DNA of 64,000 nt, taken from assembly GCF_946151075.1 (NCBI RefSeq), contig NZ_CAMGZB010000001.1, positions 2,284,001-2,348,000 of the forward strand. The letters are read 5' to 3'. Every line of letters begins with the position of its first letter. Positions within the stretch are counted from its first letter, which is position 1. The position numbers and the translations under genes are program-made. Positions 27,801 to 37,218 of this stretch are shown here, one piece after another. Under the pieces are notes generated by a model. It was not told the DNA's origin. It saw only the letters and a program-made list of their open reading frames with translations, and ran no database searches. The stretch comes from Neobacillus sp. Marseille-Q6967. Lineage in GTDB: Bacteria; Bacillota; Bacilli; Bacillales; Cytobacillaceae.

Positions 27801-29438
27801 TTAAGACTTGACTTTTTCTATTTCAAATCTTCCTGGATAAAAGGAATCTACATTGGAAAGCTCCAGTAGATGAGCCTCTTCTAAACCGTTGATTAATTTT
27901 AACATCCGGTTCACCTCTGGATTCAACTGCTTATCCAGAGTAAGCACCATGATGGCTTCCCCGCCGACGGTTGTTCTTCCTACCTGCATCGTTCCGATAT
28001 TAATTTGGAAATCCCCAAGAAGGGAGCCGACCTTCCCAATCATACCTGGAACGTCTTGATGTTTAACATATAAAAGATACTTCTCGGGTCTAACATCAAT
28101 ACGGTAGTCATTCATTTTAACAATCCTCGCACCGTACCCGTTTAATACGGTGGCACCAATTTTAGCAGTATCACTGTCTTTAGATACAGATAGCTCTACA
28201 TAATTTGCAAAGCCTTTATTCGTGGCATTCTTCTGGACATTGTAGGAAACTCCAGATTCTTTTAATAAATGAAGTGCATTGATTAAATTTACAGAATCAC
28301 TTAAATGATAAGCAAGGATTCCCTTAATCATTGTCCGGGTTAATAACTCTGTATCTTCATCAATTAAATCACCGTAATAGTTGATTTCGATTTTCGATGG
28401 AGCGTGCTTTAATAATTGAACAACCAATTCTCCCATTTGTTCCCCAAGAAGTAAGTATGGCTGCATTTTTGCTTGTGTTTCACCAGACATCTGCGGCATG
28501 TTCACGGCATTTCGAATGGAATGAGATTCAAGAATTTCAATGATTTCGGCACTCACTTCCTGAGCAACCTTTTCTTGTGCTTCAACAGTAGAAGCACCAA
28601 GGTGAGGTGTAACAATGATATTGGGATTCTCCAGTAACTCCGGATCCGCTGCAGGCTCCTTTTCAAAAACGTCCAAAGCGGCTCCCGCTACGTGTCCTGA
28701 TTGAATGGCACGGACCAGCGCTTTCTCGTCAATAATACCGCCGCGAGCTACGTTGACAAAACGGACTCCCTTTTTGGTTTTACTTAAATACTCATCGTTC
28801 ACTAAACCTTTTGTATCATTTGTAAGCGGTGTATGGATCGTAATAAAATCAGACTCACGGGCAATAAGGTCCAGGCTTGCCTTTGTCATGCCCAGCTTTT
28901 CGGCTCTTTCCTCGGTTAAATATGGATCATAGCCTAAAATATTCATTCCGAAGCTTTTCGCCCGCTTGGCAACCTCTGTTCCGATTTTTCCCATACCGAT
29001 AACACCCAATGTTTTCTTGTAAAGCTCCACACCTTTAAAAGAATTACGGTCCCATTCACCCGCAGAAGTTTTTTTATGGGCCAGCGGTATTTTTCTGGCT
29101 AAACTTAGCATCATCGCTAACGTATGCTCTGTAGCAGCAATCGTATTGGCTCCAGGGGCATTGATAACAATAATCCCTTTTCTAGTTGCAGCATTAACAT
29201 TGATATTATCGACACCCACACCAGCTCTTGCAATGACTTTGAGTTTGTCTGCAAATTGAAGCAGTTCTTCGGTAACCTTTGTCTGGCTCCGAACAATTAA
29301 GGCTTCATAATCACCAATGATGTTTTTCAGCTCTTCAATAGGAAGAGTGGGCTGTCGCTCCACGATAAAATTAGGATGATCAAATAAGCTTTTTAAACCA
29401 GAATCACTAATCCCGTCTGTCACTAGTACCTTATACAT
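27801..29438 (-). CDS. serA: D-3-phosphoglycerate dehydrogenase
   Basis: The 545-aa protein has the D-2-hydroxyacid dehydrogenase core: GVIGMGKIGTEVAKR for NAD, RSQTKVT, NVARGGIIDE and the catalytic His in TPHLGAS. An intervening domain and a C-terminal ACT domain (about 470-545) follow. It makes 3-phosphohydroxypyruvate, the first step of serine biosynthesis. The ATG at 29438 is preceded by AGGAGG. A T-box leader lies far upstream, separated from the ribosome site by a 131-bp palindromic element. The length is slightly above the roughly 525 aa of B. subtilis SerA. Confidence 0.95.
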   Translation of the reverse strand: MYKVLVTDGISDSGLKSLFDHPNFIVERQPTLPIEELKNIIGDYEALIVRSQTKVTEELLQFADKLKVIARAGVGVDNINVNAATRKGIIVINAPGANTIAATEHTLAMMLSLARKIPLAHKKTSAGEWDRNSFKGVELYKKTLGVIGMGKIGTEVAKRAKSFGMNILGYDPYLTEERAEKLGMTKASLDLIARESDFITIHTPLTNDTKGLVNDEYLSKTKKGVRFVNVARGGIIDEKALVRAIQSGHVAGAALDVFEKEPAADPELLENPNIIVTPHLGASTVEAQEKVAQEVSAEIIEILESHSIRNAVNMPQMSGETQAKMQPYLLLGEQMGELVVQLLKHAPSKIEINYYGDLIDEDTELLTRTMIKGILAYHLSDSVNLINALHLLKESGVSYNVQKNATNKGFANYVELSVSKDSDTAKIGATVLNGYGARIVKMNDYRIDVRPEKYLLYVKHQDVPGMIGKVGSLLGDFQINIGTMQVGRTTVGGEAIMVLTLDKQLNPEVNRMLKLINGLEEAHLLELSNVDSFYPGRFEIEKVKS

Positions 29439-29479
29439 TTTGAATCAACCTCCTAATTTCTTGCTCTTTTAAATTTGCC

Positions 29480-29610
29480 TGTTGATTTCCACTACAGGCG
29501 CTTCGCTTTCCGCGGGCGTTCCGGGGAGCCTCCTCGGCGCTGAAGCGCCTGTGGGGTCTCCCCTGTCTCGTAATCCCGCAGGAGTCTCGCGCCTTTCGCT
29601 CCAATCAACA
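29480..29610. repeat. 131-bp GC-rich element with terminal inverted repeats in the serA leader
   Basis: The element begins TGTTGATT and ends AATCAACA, an 8-bp terminal inverted repeat. It is GC-rich with nested palindromes such as AGGCGCTTC and GAAGCGCCT, unlike the AT-rich flanks. As I recall, this type of sequence is common in the intergenic DNA of many Bacillus relatives; it carries no gene. It lies between the T-box terminator and the serA ribosome site, so it is transcribed in serA mRNA. Confidence 0.82.
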
Positions 29611-29620
29611 ATGAGAAAAA

Positions 29621-29925
29621 ATAAAAAAGTCCCTCATAACAAAGACAGTTGTGCCTTGTTATGAGGGACGTGAACTACGTGGTGCCACCCTCGTTCGCTG
29701 TAAAAATAACAGCCTCAAATCGGATAACGGTTCGTACCGTGCCAGCTTACTTTATACTTCAGCCTGCCAGTTCAGAAGGGCTGGGTAAAATAAGAAAGTA
29801 CACCGGTTCACAGCAACCACCGGCTCTCTGGGGTCATTTCTTAATACCGTCTTCATCATCACATTTCCTATTCATTTTATATCCTAACTTACCTTGCTGA
29901 TTATTCTACATCCTTTCCTTTTGCC
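29621..29925 (-). promoter_or_regulatory. T-box leader of serA
   Basis: On the minus strand the T-box core AGGGTGGCACCACG (29678-29691) is followed by a strong terminator, GTCCCTCATAAC paired with GTTATGAGGGAC (29629-29669), and a T-run. Upstream lies a long structured Stem I region. Uncharged tRNA should favour the antiterminator. The UGGC bulge predicts a tRNA with discriminator G, which agrees with tRNA-Ser and the serA target. I could not place the specifier codon with confidence. The 5' limit is approximate. Confidence 0.88.
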
Positions 29926-30046
29926 TTGTAAAGACTTAAAATAAAAAATATTCTAATGATTTGACTTTAAGAAAAATTTAAAAAATAATAATGTAACAGC
30001 ATCAAGGGTTGAAGCGGTTACAAGCTGTGCTGCGAAAATTAAATGA

Positions 30047-30075
30047 TTGAAAAAATTCAGATAGAGTCATATAAT
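30047..30075 (+). promoter_or_regulatory. Sigma-A promoter of hom-thrC-thrB
   Basis: TTGAAA at 30047-30052 and TATAAT at 30070-30075 are separated by 17 bp, a near-consensus sigma-A promoter about 58 bp before the hom start. A cre-like TTGAAGCGGTTACA lies at 30009-30022. The rest of the 29926-30132 gap shows no gene. Confidence 0.8.
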
Positions 30076-30132
30076 GTCTACTATAGAAAAACAATTGTAC
30101 GCATACAGTAGACAATGCGGGAGGGAAATAGA

Positions 30133-31428
30133 ATGAAAGCAATCTCAATTGGATTATTAGGCTTAGGAACAGTAGGTTCTGGAGTTATTAAAATTATTAA
30201 AAATCATCAGGATAAATTAATGCATCAAATAGGTTGTCCTGTTGTTATTAAAAAAATTCTCGTCCAAGATGTACATAAGACAAGGCCTGTTGAAATAGAT
30301 CCAGGATTATTAACTTCAAGCCCTTCCGATATTTTAGAGGATCGTGAAATTGATGTTGTCATCGAGGTAATGGGCGGGGTTACAAATACGAAAGAATACT
30401 TGCTCAGCGCTCTCCGCCAGGGAAAACATGTAGTAACAGCCAATAAAGACTTAATGGCTCTGCATGGGTCTGAGTTATTAGATGTTGCTTCTGAGAATGG
30501 CTGTGATTTATTTTACGAGGCAAGCGTAGCCGGTGGAATTCCAATTTTAAGAGGTTTAGTTGATGGGCTTGCCTCTGACCGAATTACACAAATGATGGGT
30601 ATTGTGAATGGTACTACTAATTTTATTTTAACAAAAATGAGCCAAGAAGGATCTGCATACGAAGATGTATTGAAAGAAGCTCAAGAGTTGGGGTTTGCTG
30701 AGGCAGATCCTACATCGGATGTTGAAGGATTAGATGCTGCCCGTAAAATGACCATCTTAGCGACCCTCGGGTTTTCAATGAAAATTGATTTAGAGGATGT
30801 CAGTGTAACCGGGATTTCGAAAGTGACAGAAGAGGACATTAATTATGGAAAGCAATTGGGATATACCATGAAGCTTCTAGGATACGCCCAACGGGAGGGA
30901 GAAAAAGTTGAGGTAAGCGTACAGCCAACCTTCTTATCTAATAACCACCCGCTTGCAAGTGTTCAAAATGAATATAATGCTGTATATGTCTATGGTGAAG
31001 CTGTAGGGGAAACGATGTTTTACGGTCCTGGAGCAGGGAGTCTGCCAACTGCTACTGCCGTCGTCTCTGATTTAGTCGGTGTAATAAAGAATCTTCGCTT
31101 AGGTGTTAATGGCCGCAGTGCAGTCACACCGCAGTATCCGAAACGTTTAAAAGATGATAATGAAAAGTATTCTAAATACTTTTTACGAATCCATGTTCAG
31201 GATGAAGTTGGGGTATTTGCAGATATAACATCTATTTTCGCCAAATACGGTGTTAGCTTTGAAAAAATCCTTCAGCTTCCCGTTAAGAAAAATGAAATCT
31301 CTGAAATTGTGTTAGTCACACATCGGGCATCCTTAACAAGCTATGATGCAATCCTAACAGAATTGAACGATTTGCCAGCAGTAAAAGAAATTAAAAGTGC
31401 ATATAGAGTAGTGGGGAAATCATTGTGA
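30133..31428 (+). CDS. hom: Homoserine dehydrogenase
   Basis: The 431-aa protein has the NAD(P)-binding [12 protein letters not shown], the catalytic-domain signature [11 protein letters not shown] and [19 protein letters not shown], and a C-terminal ACT domain (about 350-431) for feedback control by threonine. It reduces aspartate semialdehyde to homoserine. The ATG at 30133 follows GGAGGG; the frame is open six codons earlier but without a ribosome site. It is the first gene of a classic hom-thrC-thrB operon with overlapping genes. Confidence 0.95.
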   Translation: MKAISIGLLGLGTVGSGVIKIIKNHQDKLMHQIGCPVVIKKILVQDVHKTRPVEIDPGLLTSSPSDILEDREIDVVIEVMGGVTNTKEYLLSALRQGKHVVTANKDLMALHGSELLDVASENGCDLFYEASVAGGIPILRGLVDGLASDRITQMMGIVNGTTNFILTKMSQEGSAYEDVLKEAQELGFAEADPTSDVEGLDAARKMTILATLGFSMKIDLEDVSVTGISKVTEEDINYGKQLGYTMKLLGYAQREGEKVEVSVQPTFLSNNHPLASVQNEYNAVYVYGEAVGETMFYGPGAGSLPTATAVVSDLVGVIKNLRLGVNGRSAVTPQYPKRLKDDNEKYSKYFLRIHVQDEVGVFADITSIFAKYGVSFEKILQLPVKKNEISEIVLVTHRASLTSYDAILTELNDLPAVKEIKSAYRVVGKSL

Positions 31429-32486
31429 GGTGGCCAGGATTAATTGAAGCATATAGAGAGTTTCTACCAGTAACAAACGAAACTCCATTGCTAACATTAA
31501 ATGAAGGAAATACACCACTAGTAAAGCTTGACCGCTTGTCAAAAGAGTGGGATATAGAGCTCTACGTTAAGCTTGAAGGAGCGAATCCCACTGGTTCATT
31601 CAAGGACCGCGGGATGGTCATGGCAGTGGCCAAGGCAATTGAAGCAGGAAGTAACACGATTATTTGTGCTTCAACAGGGAATACATCGGCAGCCGCGGCT
31701 GCTTATGCGGCACGTGCAGGAATACGATGTATCATCGTTATTCCTGAAGGCAAAATCGCGCTTGGAAAACTGGCACAGGCAATGATGTATGGTGCAGAGA
31801 TTATTTCCATTGAAGGGAACTTCGATCAGGCATTAAAGATGGTACGAAATATTAGTGAAGTGGAACCGATTACCCTCGTTAATTCAGTTAATCCTTATCG
31901 TTTAGAAGGACAAAAGACAGCTGCATTCGAGGTTTGTGACCAATTAGGGTTTGCACCGGATATATTAGCAATTCCAGTAGGAAATGCAGGCAATATTAGT
32001 GCGTATTGGAAAGGGTTTAAAGAATATGCACAGCATAAGGGTACAGGACTGCCGAGGATGTACGGTTTTGAAGCTGCAGGTGCTGCTGCACTTGTTCATA
32101 ATCGTGTCTTTGAAAATCCTGAAACGATTGCAACAGCGATTCGGATTGGTAACCCTGCAAGCTGGAACTTAGCTGTTTCCGCCGTGGAAGAATCCAATGG
32201 TCTTTTTGATGAAGTAACGGATGAAGAAATCGTAGCTGCCTATAAAAAAATTGCAGCATCTGAAGGGATTTTTGCTGAACCGGCCTCCTGTGCATCGATT
32301 GCCGGGATATATAAATCGATCCAAAAGGGCAGAATTGAAAAGGGTGCAAAAATCGCTGCTGTCCTTACAGGCAATGGTTTAAAAGATCCAGATACAGCCA
32401 TCAAGAGCAGTCTTGTTAACGTAAAACAGCTGCCTAATGATGAAAAAGCTGTAACAGAACATATTAGGGGAGTTGTCCATCAATGA
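31425..32486 (+). CDS. thrC: Threonine synthase
   Basis: The 353-aa PLP enzyme has the lysine in GSFKDRGM, the substrate-loop [15 protein letters not shown] and the phosphate-binding [13 protein letters not shown]. It converts O-phosphohomoserine to threonine. The GTG start overlaps the hom stop codon by 4 bp (GTGA), so translation is coupled, and its end overlaps thrB by 4 bp. Confidence 0.95.
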   Translation: MRWPGLIEAYREFLPVTNETPLLTLNEGNTPLVKLDRLSKEWDIELYVKLEGANPTGSFKDRGMVMAVAKAIEAGSNTIICASTGNTSAAAAAYAARAGIRCIIVIPEGKIALGKLAQAMMYGAEIISIEGNFDQALKMVRNISEVEPITLVNSVNPYRLEGQKTAAFEVCDQLGFAPDILAIPVGNAGNISAYWKGFKEYAQHKGTGLPRMYGFEAAGAAALVHNRVFENPETIATAIRIGNPASWNLAVSAVEESNGLFDEVTDEEIVAAYKKIAASEGIFAEPASCASIAGIYKSIQKGRIEKGAKIAAVLTGNGLKDPDTAIKSSLVNVKQLPNDEKAVTEHIRGVVHQ

Positions 32487-33400
32487 CGTTAACTGATGGA
32501 AAGTTTGCTATTAAAGTACCTGCTAGTTCAGCAAATCTTGGGCCGGGATTCGATTCCGTCGGGGTCGCCCTTGATTTATACTTGCAGCTTGAGGTTGAGA
32601 AGAGTGATAAATGGGAATGCATCTCTTCTGATGAGGAACTAAAAGATTTTCCTTCAGATGAACAGCATTTAATCTGCCAAATTGCAATTCAGACGGCAGC
32701 AAAATATGGGACGGTCTTGCAGCCATGTAAAATTAAGGTTGAAAGTGACATTCCATTAGCACGCGGACTCGGTTCAAGTGCATCGGCTATTGTTGCCGGG
32801 ATTGAATTGGCTGATTATGTCGGAAGGTTAGGATTAACCAAGAAGGAAAAGTTATTACTTGCTACAGAGGTGGAAGGCCACCCCGATAATGTCGGCGCAT
32901 CTATATACGGCGGACTGGTTATCGGCTGCTATCAGCAAAACGAAGTAGAAATCTTGTCAGTAACGGATTTATCACTTGAAATGGTTGCCGTTATTCCACC
33001 TGAAAGTTTATTAACAAAAGATGCACGTAGTGTTCTTCCCACAGTTTTTTCGTATTCACACGCTGTCGAGGCATCAGCTACTGCTAATCTATTAGTAGCT
33101 GCACTTCTTAGCCAAAACTGGGAATTAGCCGGTAAGATGATGGAACAAGACCTTTTTCATCAGCCTTATCGCAAAGCACTTATCCCGTTCTACCTTGATG
33201 TAGAAAAAACTGCGAAGGCGCAAGGTGCATTTGGTGTAGCTTTAAGTGGTGCAGGTCCTACTCTGTTATGTTTTAGTGAAAAAGGGAAGGGTAAGAAATT
33301 GGCCGATTCTATTCAAGTTGCATTTCCAGAAATGTTGGTTAAACTTTTACAAATCGATCCAACAGGCAGCAGTGTATATGAGTGTGAAAAGTGTTTCTAA
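32483..33400 (+). CDS. thrB: Homoserine kinase
   Basis: The 305-aa GHMP kinase has the N-terminal [14 protein letters not shown], the ATP loop [12 protein letters not shown] and the C-terminal [12 protein letters not shown]. It phosphorylates homoserine for ThrC. The ATG overlaps the thrC stop by 4 bp. It is the last gene of the operon and shares a terminator with the convergent GGDEF-EAL gene. Confidence 0.95.
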   Translation: MTLTDGKFAIKVPASSANLGPGFDSVGVALDLYLQLEVEKSDKWECISSDEELKDFPSDEQHLICQIAIQTAAKYGTVLQPCKIKVESDIPLARGLGSSASAIVAGIELADYVGRLGLTKKEKLLLATEVEGHPDNVGASIYGGLVIGCYQQNEVEILSVTDLSLEMVAVIPPESLLTKDARSVLPTVFSYSHAVEASATANLLVAALLSQNWELAGKMMEQDLFHQPYRKALIPFYLDVEKTAKAQGAFGVALSGAGPTLLCFSEKGKGKKLADSIQVAFPEMLVKLLQIDPTGSSVYECEKCF

Positions 33401-33412
33401 GGACAAAAAATA

Positions 33413-33442
33413 AGGGCAGCTTTCTTCTAAGAAGGCTGCCCT
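33413..33442. terminator. Bidirectional terminator between thrB and the GGDEF-EAL gene
   Basis: AGGGCAGCTTTC pairs with GAAGGCTGCCCT with one G-T pair. It lies exactly between two convergent stop codons. Confidence 0.75.
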
Positions 33443-33443
33443 G

Positions 33444-35978
33444 TTATATGCCCTTTTTCAAAAAATCCTCAAAATCCTTATGGTTTAACGGCTTACTAAA
33501 CAAATATCCCTGCATCTCTACACAGTTTTTTGATAGTAAAAATTCCTTTTGGTAGTCGGTTTCAACCCCTTCTGCAATAACATTTAAATGCAAGCCGCGT
33601 GCAAGATTGATGACGGCCACAGGTATCTCAGAGTTTCCGAAATTTTCATTGATATTCTGGATAAAAGACTTGTCTATTTTTAGAGTACTAATTGGCAGGT
33701 CTTTTAAATAACTAAGAGATGAATATCCTGTGCCAAAGTCGTCGATGGAAATGGAAATTCCCATATTCTTGAGGGATTGAAGAGTCTTTACGAGCTCTTC
33801 CGAGTGATTAATTAAGATACTTTCAGTAATTTCAATTTCAAAGTTTTCAGGGGGCAGTCCCGTTTCAGCTAGTACCTCTTCTATCTTATTTACCATATTA
33901 CGGGGTTCAAGAAATTGACGAGCTGAAAAATTTACCGATATGTTTAGACTTTGAGAAAGCTTTTGATTCCAATAGCTTACCTGTTTGCATGCGGATTTCA
34001 TTACAATTTCCCAAATAGGCTGAATTAATCCTGTATCTTCTGCAATGGGTATAAACAGGTCTGGAGGAACAAATCCAAGTTCTTCATCAGTCCATCGCAC
34101 TAAGGCTTCTGCACCAAAAATCTGGTTTGTCAGTACATTTATTTTTGGCTGGTAATAAACCTCAATTTTTTCTTGTTCGATTGCTTTCCTTAACCGGGAC
34201 TCAATCTGTGGTCTCATTGGGTTTGAATCATGAATCTGTTCGTTATAAACAATCACCTTATTACCGCCCATTTTTTTAGCTGCATACATAGCGATATCCG
34301 CAAAAATAACAAGGTTGTCCAAGTCTCTAGTATGTTGAGGGTAAAGACTAATGCCACAGCTTGCACCGAGATAGATCTCATTATCATCTAGTAAGTATGG
34401 TTGTTTTAAACTGTTCACAAGGGCTTCGGCAGCAGCTTTAGTCACTTCTAAACTGCTATTTAACATTAAGAGAATAAATTCATCGCCGCCCTGCCTTGTA
34501 ATAATATTGTTTTCTTCCGGTATACTTCTTTTAATTCGTTCTGAAACTAGTTGAAGTAATTGATCGCCTTTGTTGTGGCCTAAAGAATCATTCACATGCT
34601 TAAAACGGTCAATATCAATAAACAATACTGAAATAGTTTGTTCCAGACGGTCGGCGTTCCCTACTATTTCCTGTAATTTCTTAATAAGAAATCTTCTATT
34701 TAGCAACCCAGTTAACGGATCATGGTATGCTTGATATTCAATCAATTCCTTACTATTTTTTAAGTCATTGACATAATTTCGAAGGTGATGGGATAAGGCG
34801 TTCACATTTTCTGTTAGCAGGCCCAATTCATCTTTCCTGTTTAAGTTTAATGTTTTCCCAAAGTTACCTTCAGCTATCTCTTTTACTTGTTCAACTATAT
34901 AGCCGATTGGACGGGTAATTGAGTTTGAGAATACAAAACTAACTAAAAGAACAATAATCATAATCACTAAGGAAAGGATCAGATGTACTATTAGTTCTTG
35001 GTATAGTTGATTTTCAATCAAACCGTAATGGTAAACTAAACCGATAACATATGGCTGATCTTCCTTATTTTCTTCAAAAACTGGCACAAAGGTTTTCATA
35101 ACACTTTTGCCATTAAGATGTTCCCTGTAAGATTGTGCCCGTTTGGTGTTCACGGCTTTTTCAATAAAACCTTTATCCACTGCAATATTCCGGTAATTGT
35201 ACTGACCGTACCAAACTGGACGTGCGGATATACGAATAAAACTATTCCCATTCAAATGAACGATTTCTTCCTTTTCACCGAAGTTCTTAGGGTTAAAAAC
35301 GGTAAGCTCTAGAATGCCTTCTTCTTTGGTAAAATTCTCAATAGTATTACCAGGCCCAAATCTCTGTTCATATTCGAGGACGACCTTGTCACGAAAATAA
35401 GGATTAATAATGTAATTTGTCGTCCCATCGTAATAATAACCCCATTTATCAACATGCTTTGGATCAGAGGAAGCTATTTCTATTGGCCCTGACCAGTAAT
35501 TGGGCAAAGATAATCCCTCTTCTACCTTTACAGGTTTTAAGGCAAATAATTGCTTGAAAGCATCATACCAATAGCCCCACTCTTTTGTTGACATGTCAAT
35601 TTCCTCAGGGTCAGAAGATTTAACGCCGATAATGTCATCATCCGTTTCAGCAAGAAGTGTAATATGGGAAACCCCTAATTCTTCTGCAAGTGCAACTAAT
35701 TGTTCGTTTGTCACGTCATGATAGTCTGCTGGCAGTTCCTTTACAATTGCCAAAGAAGCTGTTCTTAACTCCCTTGCAAGTAAATCTTCAACGTATAACG
35801 CTCCCCCCGTTGAATTCTCAACCTGAAAGGACACTTCCTTAGTAATTAAAGAAATTTGCTGCTCATTATAATCCAGCAATTGGTTTTTTGAACGGATATA
35901 TTGGAAGACGTTGTTTAAAAGTAAAATTAAAAATACCAGAACGGTAAAAATTAATGGAAGTTTTCGTTTAATGGACAT
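33444..35978 (-). CDS. Membrane GGDEF-EAL cyclic-di-GMP protein
   Basis: The 844-aa protein has an N-terminal membrane helix (about 8-28), an extracytoplasmic sensor of ~300 aa, a second helix (about 330-352), a HAMP domain, a GGDEF domain (from DPLTGLLNRR) and an EAL domain. The GGDEF signature is intact, but no RxxD inhibitory site lies at the usual place before it. The EAL domain keeps EALVRW, the IDDFGTGYSSL loop and KIDKSF, so both synthesis and breakdown of c-di-GMP are possible. The sensor is rich in tyrosine and tryptophan and may bind a ligand outside the cell. It follows a 47-aa Cys-rich gene by 6 bp, implying one transcript. Confidence 0.9.
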   Translation of the reverse strand: MSIKRKLPLIFTVLVFLILLLNNVFQYIRSKNQLLDYNEQQISLITKEVSFQVENSTGGALYVEDLLARELRTASLAIVKELPADYHDVTNEQLVALAEELGVSHITLLAETDDDIIGVKSSDPEEIDMSTKEWGYWYDAFKQLFALKPVKVEEGLSLPNYWSGPIEIASSDPKHVDKWGYYYDGTTNYIINPYFRDKVVLEYEQRFGPGNTIENFTKEEGILELTVFNPKNFGEKEEIVHLNGNSFIRISARPVWYGQYNYRNIAVDKGFIEKAVNTKRAQSYREHLNGKSVMKTFVPVFEENKEDQPYVIGLVYHYGLIENQLYQELIVHLILSLVIMIIVLLVSFVFSNSITRPIGYIVEQVKEIAEGNFGKTLNLNRKDELGLLTENVNALSHHLRNYVNDLKNSKELIEYQAYHDPLTGLLNRRFLIKKLQEIVGNADRLEQTISVLFIDIDRFKHVNDSLGHNKGDQLLQLVSERIKRSIPEENNIITRQGGDEFILLMLNSSLEVTKAAAEALVNSLKQPYLLDDNEIYLGASCGISLYPQHTRDLDNLVIFADIAMYAAKKMGGNKVIVYNEQIHDSNPMRPQIESRLRKAIEQEKIEVYYQPKINVLTNQIFGAEALVRWTDEELGFVPPDLFIPIAEDTGLIQPIWEIVMKSACKQVSYWNQKLSQSLNISVNFSARQFLEPRNMVNKIEEVLAETGLPPENFEIEITESILINHSEELVKTLQSLKNMGISISIDDFGTGYSSLSYLKDLPISTLKIDKSFIQNINENFGNSEIPVAVINLARGLHLNVIAEGVETDYQKEFLLSKNCVEMQGYLFSKPLNHKDFEDFLKKGI

Positions 35979-35984
35979 TTAGGA

Positions 35985-36128
35985 TTATCCTTTTACCCCG
36001 TGAAGCCATTCTTGATAGCATTCGGGACAAAGCGTTTCCTCTCTTTCCGTCTTCGACGTTATAAAAGTAACATGATGGTATTTATTATCTTCAATTTCAT
36101 TCACACAGTAAAAACATTGTTCTGACAT
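35985..36128 (-). CDS. 47-aa zinc-ribbon-like protein upstream of the GGDEF-EAL gene
   Basis: A small reading frame starts with ATG at 36128, 6 bp after AGGAGG (36135-36140), and ends 6 bp before the GGDEF-EAL start. The protein has two CxxC pairs, CFYC near the N terminus and CPEC near residue 35, with histidines in KYHHV and ends GVKG. This is the pattern of a tiny zinc ribbon. The good ribosome site and tight spacing argue for a real gene co-transcribed with the c-di-GMP enzyme. I do not recognise its function; metal binding is inferred from the cysteines. Confidence 0.72.
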   Translation of the reverse strand: MSEQCFYCVNEIEDNKYHHVTFITSKTEREETLCPECYQEWLHGVKG

Positions 36129-36191
36129 ATAGACCCTCCTTATAATAATCTTAAACATAGTTTTTTCAAAACAACTTGCTTTTTACATAGA

Positions 36192-36219
36192 AAAAATCCC
36201 CACTTTTGTGGGGATTTTT
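36192..36219. terminator. Terminator of the manganese catalase gene
   Basis: AAAAATCCCCAC (36192-36203) pairs perfectly with GTGGGGATTTTT (36208-36219) around TTTT. It lies 10 bp after the minus-strand stop codon and carries a T-run in either direction. Confidence 0.85.
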
Positions 36220-36228
36220 ACCGCTTGG

Positions 36229-37083
36229 TTAAAAATTCATATCTCTTATGCCCGGGCTATGTTCATTCGGCAGTTCAGGGTTCTCTGGAACAGGATAGCC
36301 CTGCGGCGGCGGGCTGACAGTAAGTGTTCCTTCGTTCCTGCTTGGTGATTCTCCCTGGAAGATTTCAGCAATTCTTGTTTGGTCTAACCTGAAATTGAAC
36401 TGGGTATTATGGAAACCCATTTCAACATATTTTCGGCATTCAGGATATTTATTAATGTCATAGTTCGGAACAGGTAACAGTTTTCCCCAGTTTACACCTA
36501 AAGTTTCCAATGCTTTAGCAAAAGCATTTTGATGCGCATTATCACGAACAATTAAAAAGGCAAGTGTTTCTCTAAACGTTTTATTGGAACTCATCTCGTA
36601 TATTCTTGTTTTTTGTAAAACCCCTGTTGATTCTAGAACAAGGTTATCCAGGAGGTCGGCAATTAAGTTGCCGTGGCTGTATACCCAGGAACCGTTCCAA
36701 GGGTTACCACTTGCATCAAAAGGTATTGAGCTTTGTGCTCCGACAATAAAGTGGTGAGGATTGGCATGCTTAATCGATTCATCTAATGGTGCAGTATCTA
36801 CTCCAGCATTACCTGGATTAGGATCACCTGAACCGGTTAATAGTTGATTAATCGTATTTTGTACAAGTTCTACATGGCTGATTTCTTCAAGAAATATCCC
36901 CCGAATTAAGTCACGGTATTGCTTGTCTTTTCCTCTAAAGTTTGAGCTCTGAAAAAAGAACTGCATCATGGTTCGCATTTCACCGAAATGTCCTCCTAAA
37001 GTTTCCTGCAGGACCCTTGCAGCAGACGGATCGGGATGATCAGGAACAATCGGGTTAATCAATTCTTCTTTATAATAGTACAT
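36229..37083 (-). CDS. Manganese catalase family protein (coat-type)
   Basis: The 284-aa protein is a ferritin-like manganese catalase. The dimanganese ligands can be followed: a Glu in GGHFGEMRTM, Glu and His in LEEISHVELV, a Glu in NLVLESTG and a His in RDNAHQNAF. It would split hydrogen peroxide. In Bacillus, similar proteins are YdbD and the coat protein CotJC; this one resembles YdbD in length. The proline-rich C-terminal tail (SPPPQGYPVPENP) may be a surface segment. The ATG at 37083 follows GGAGG; a TTG start at 37095 has no ribosome site. It is a single-gene unit. Confidence 0.87.
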   Translation of the reverse strand: MYYYKEELINPIVPDHPDPSAARVLQETLGGHFGEMRTMMQFFFQSSNFRGKDKQYRDLIRGIFLEEISHVELVQNTINQLLTGSGDPNPGNAGVDTAPLDESIKHANPHHFIVGAQSSIPFDASGNPWNGSWVYSHGNLIADLLDNLVLESTGVLQKTRIYEMSSNKTFRETLAFLIVRDNAHQNAFAKALETLGVNWGKLLPVPNYDINKYPECRKYVEMGFHNTQFNFRLDQTRIAEIFQGESPSRNEGTLTVSPPPQGYPVPENPELPNEHSPGIRDMNF

Positions 37084-37218
37084 AAGAACCTCCAAAAAAA
37101 AATTTTCGGTTTATCTTTTAGTTATTTGGAGTCATTTATACAAAGTAAAGTGCTGAATAACGACAATTTTTTATGGTATATTGGTTAACAAAGCTATTCT
37201 TAAAGAAGGAGAAAAAGC

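Noticed and set aside
29482..29900. Reading frames of 60 and 83 codons on the plus strand over the serA leader
   Set aside because: They lie on the GC-rich palindromic element and antisense to the T-box, without ribosome sites.
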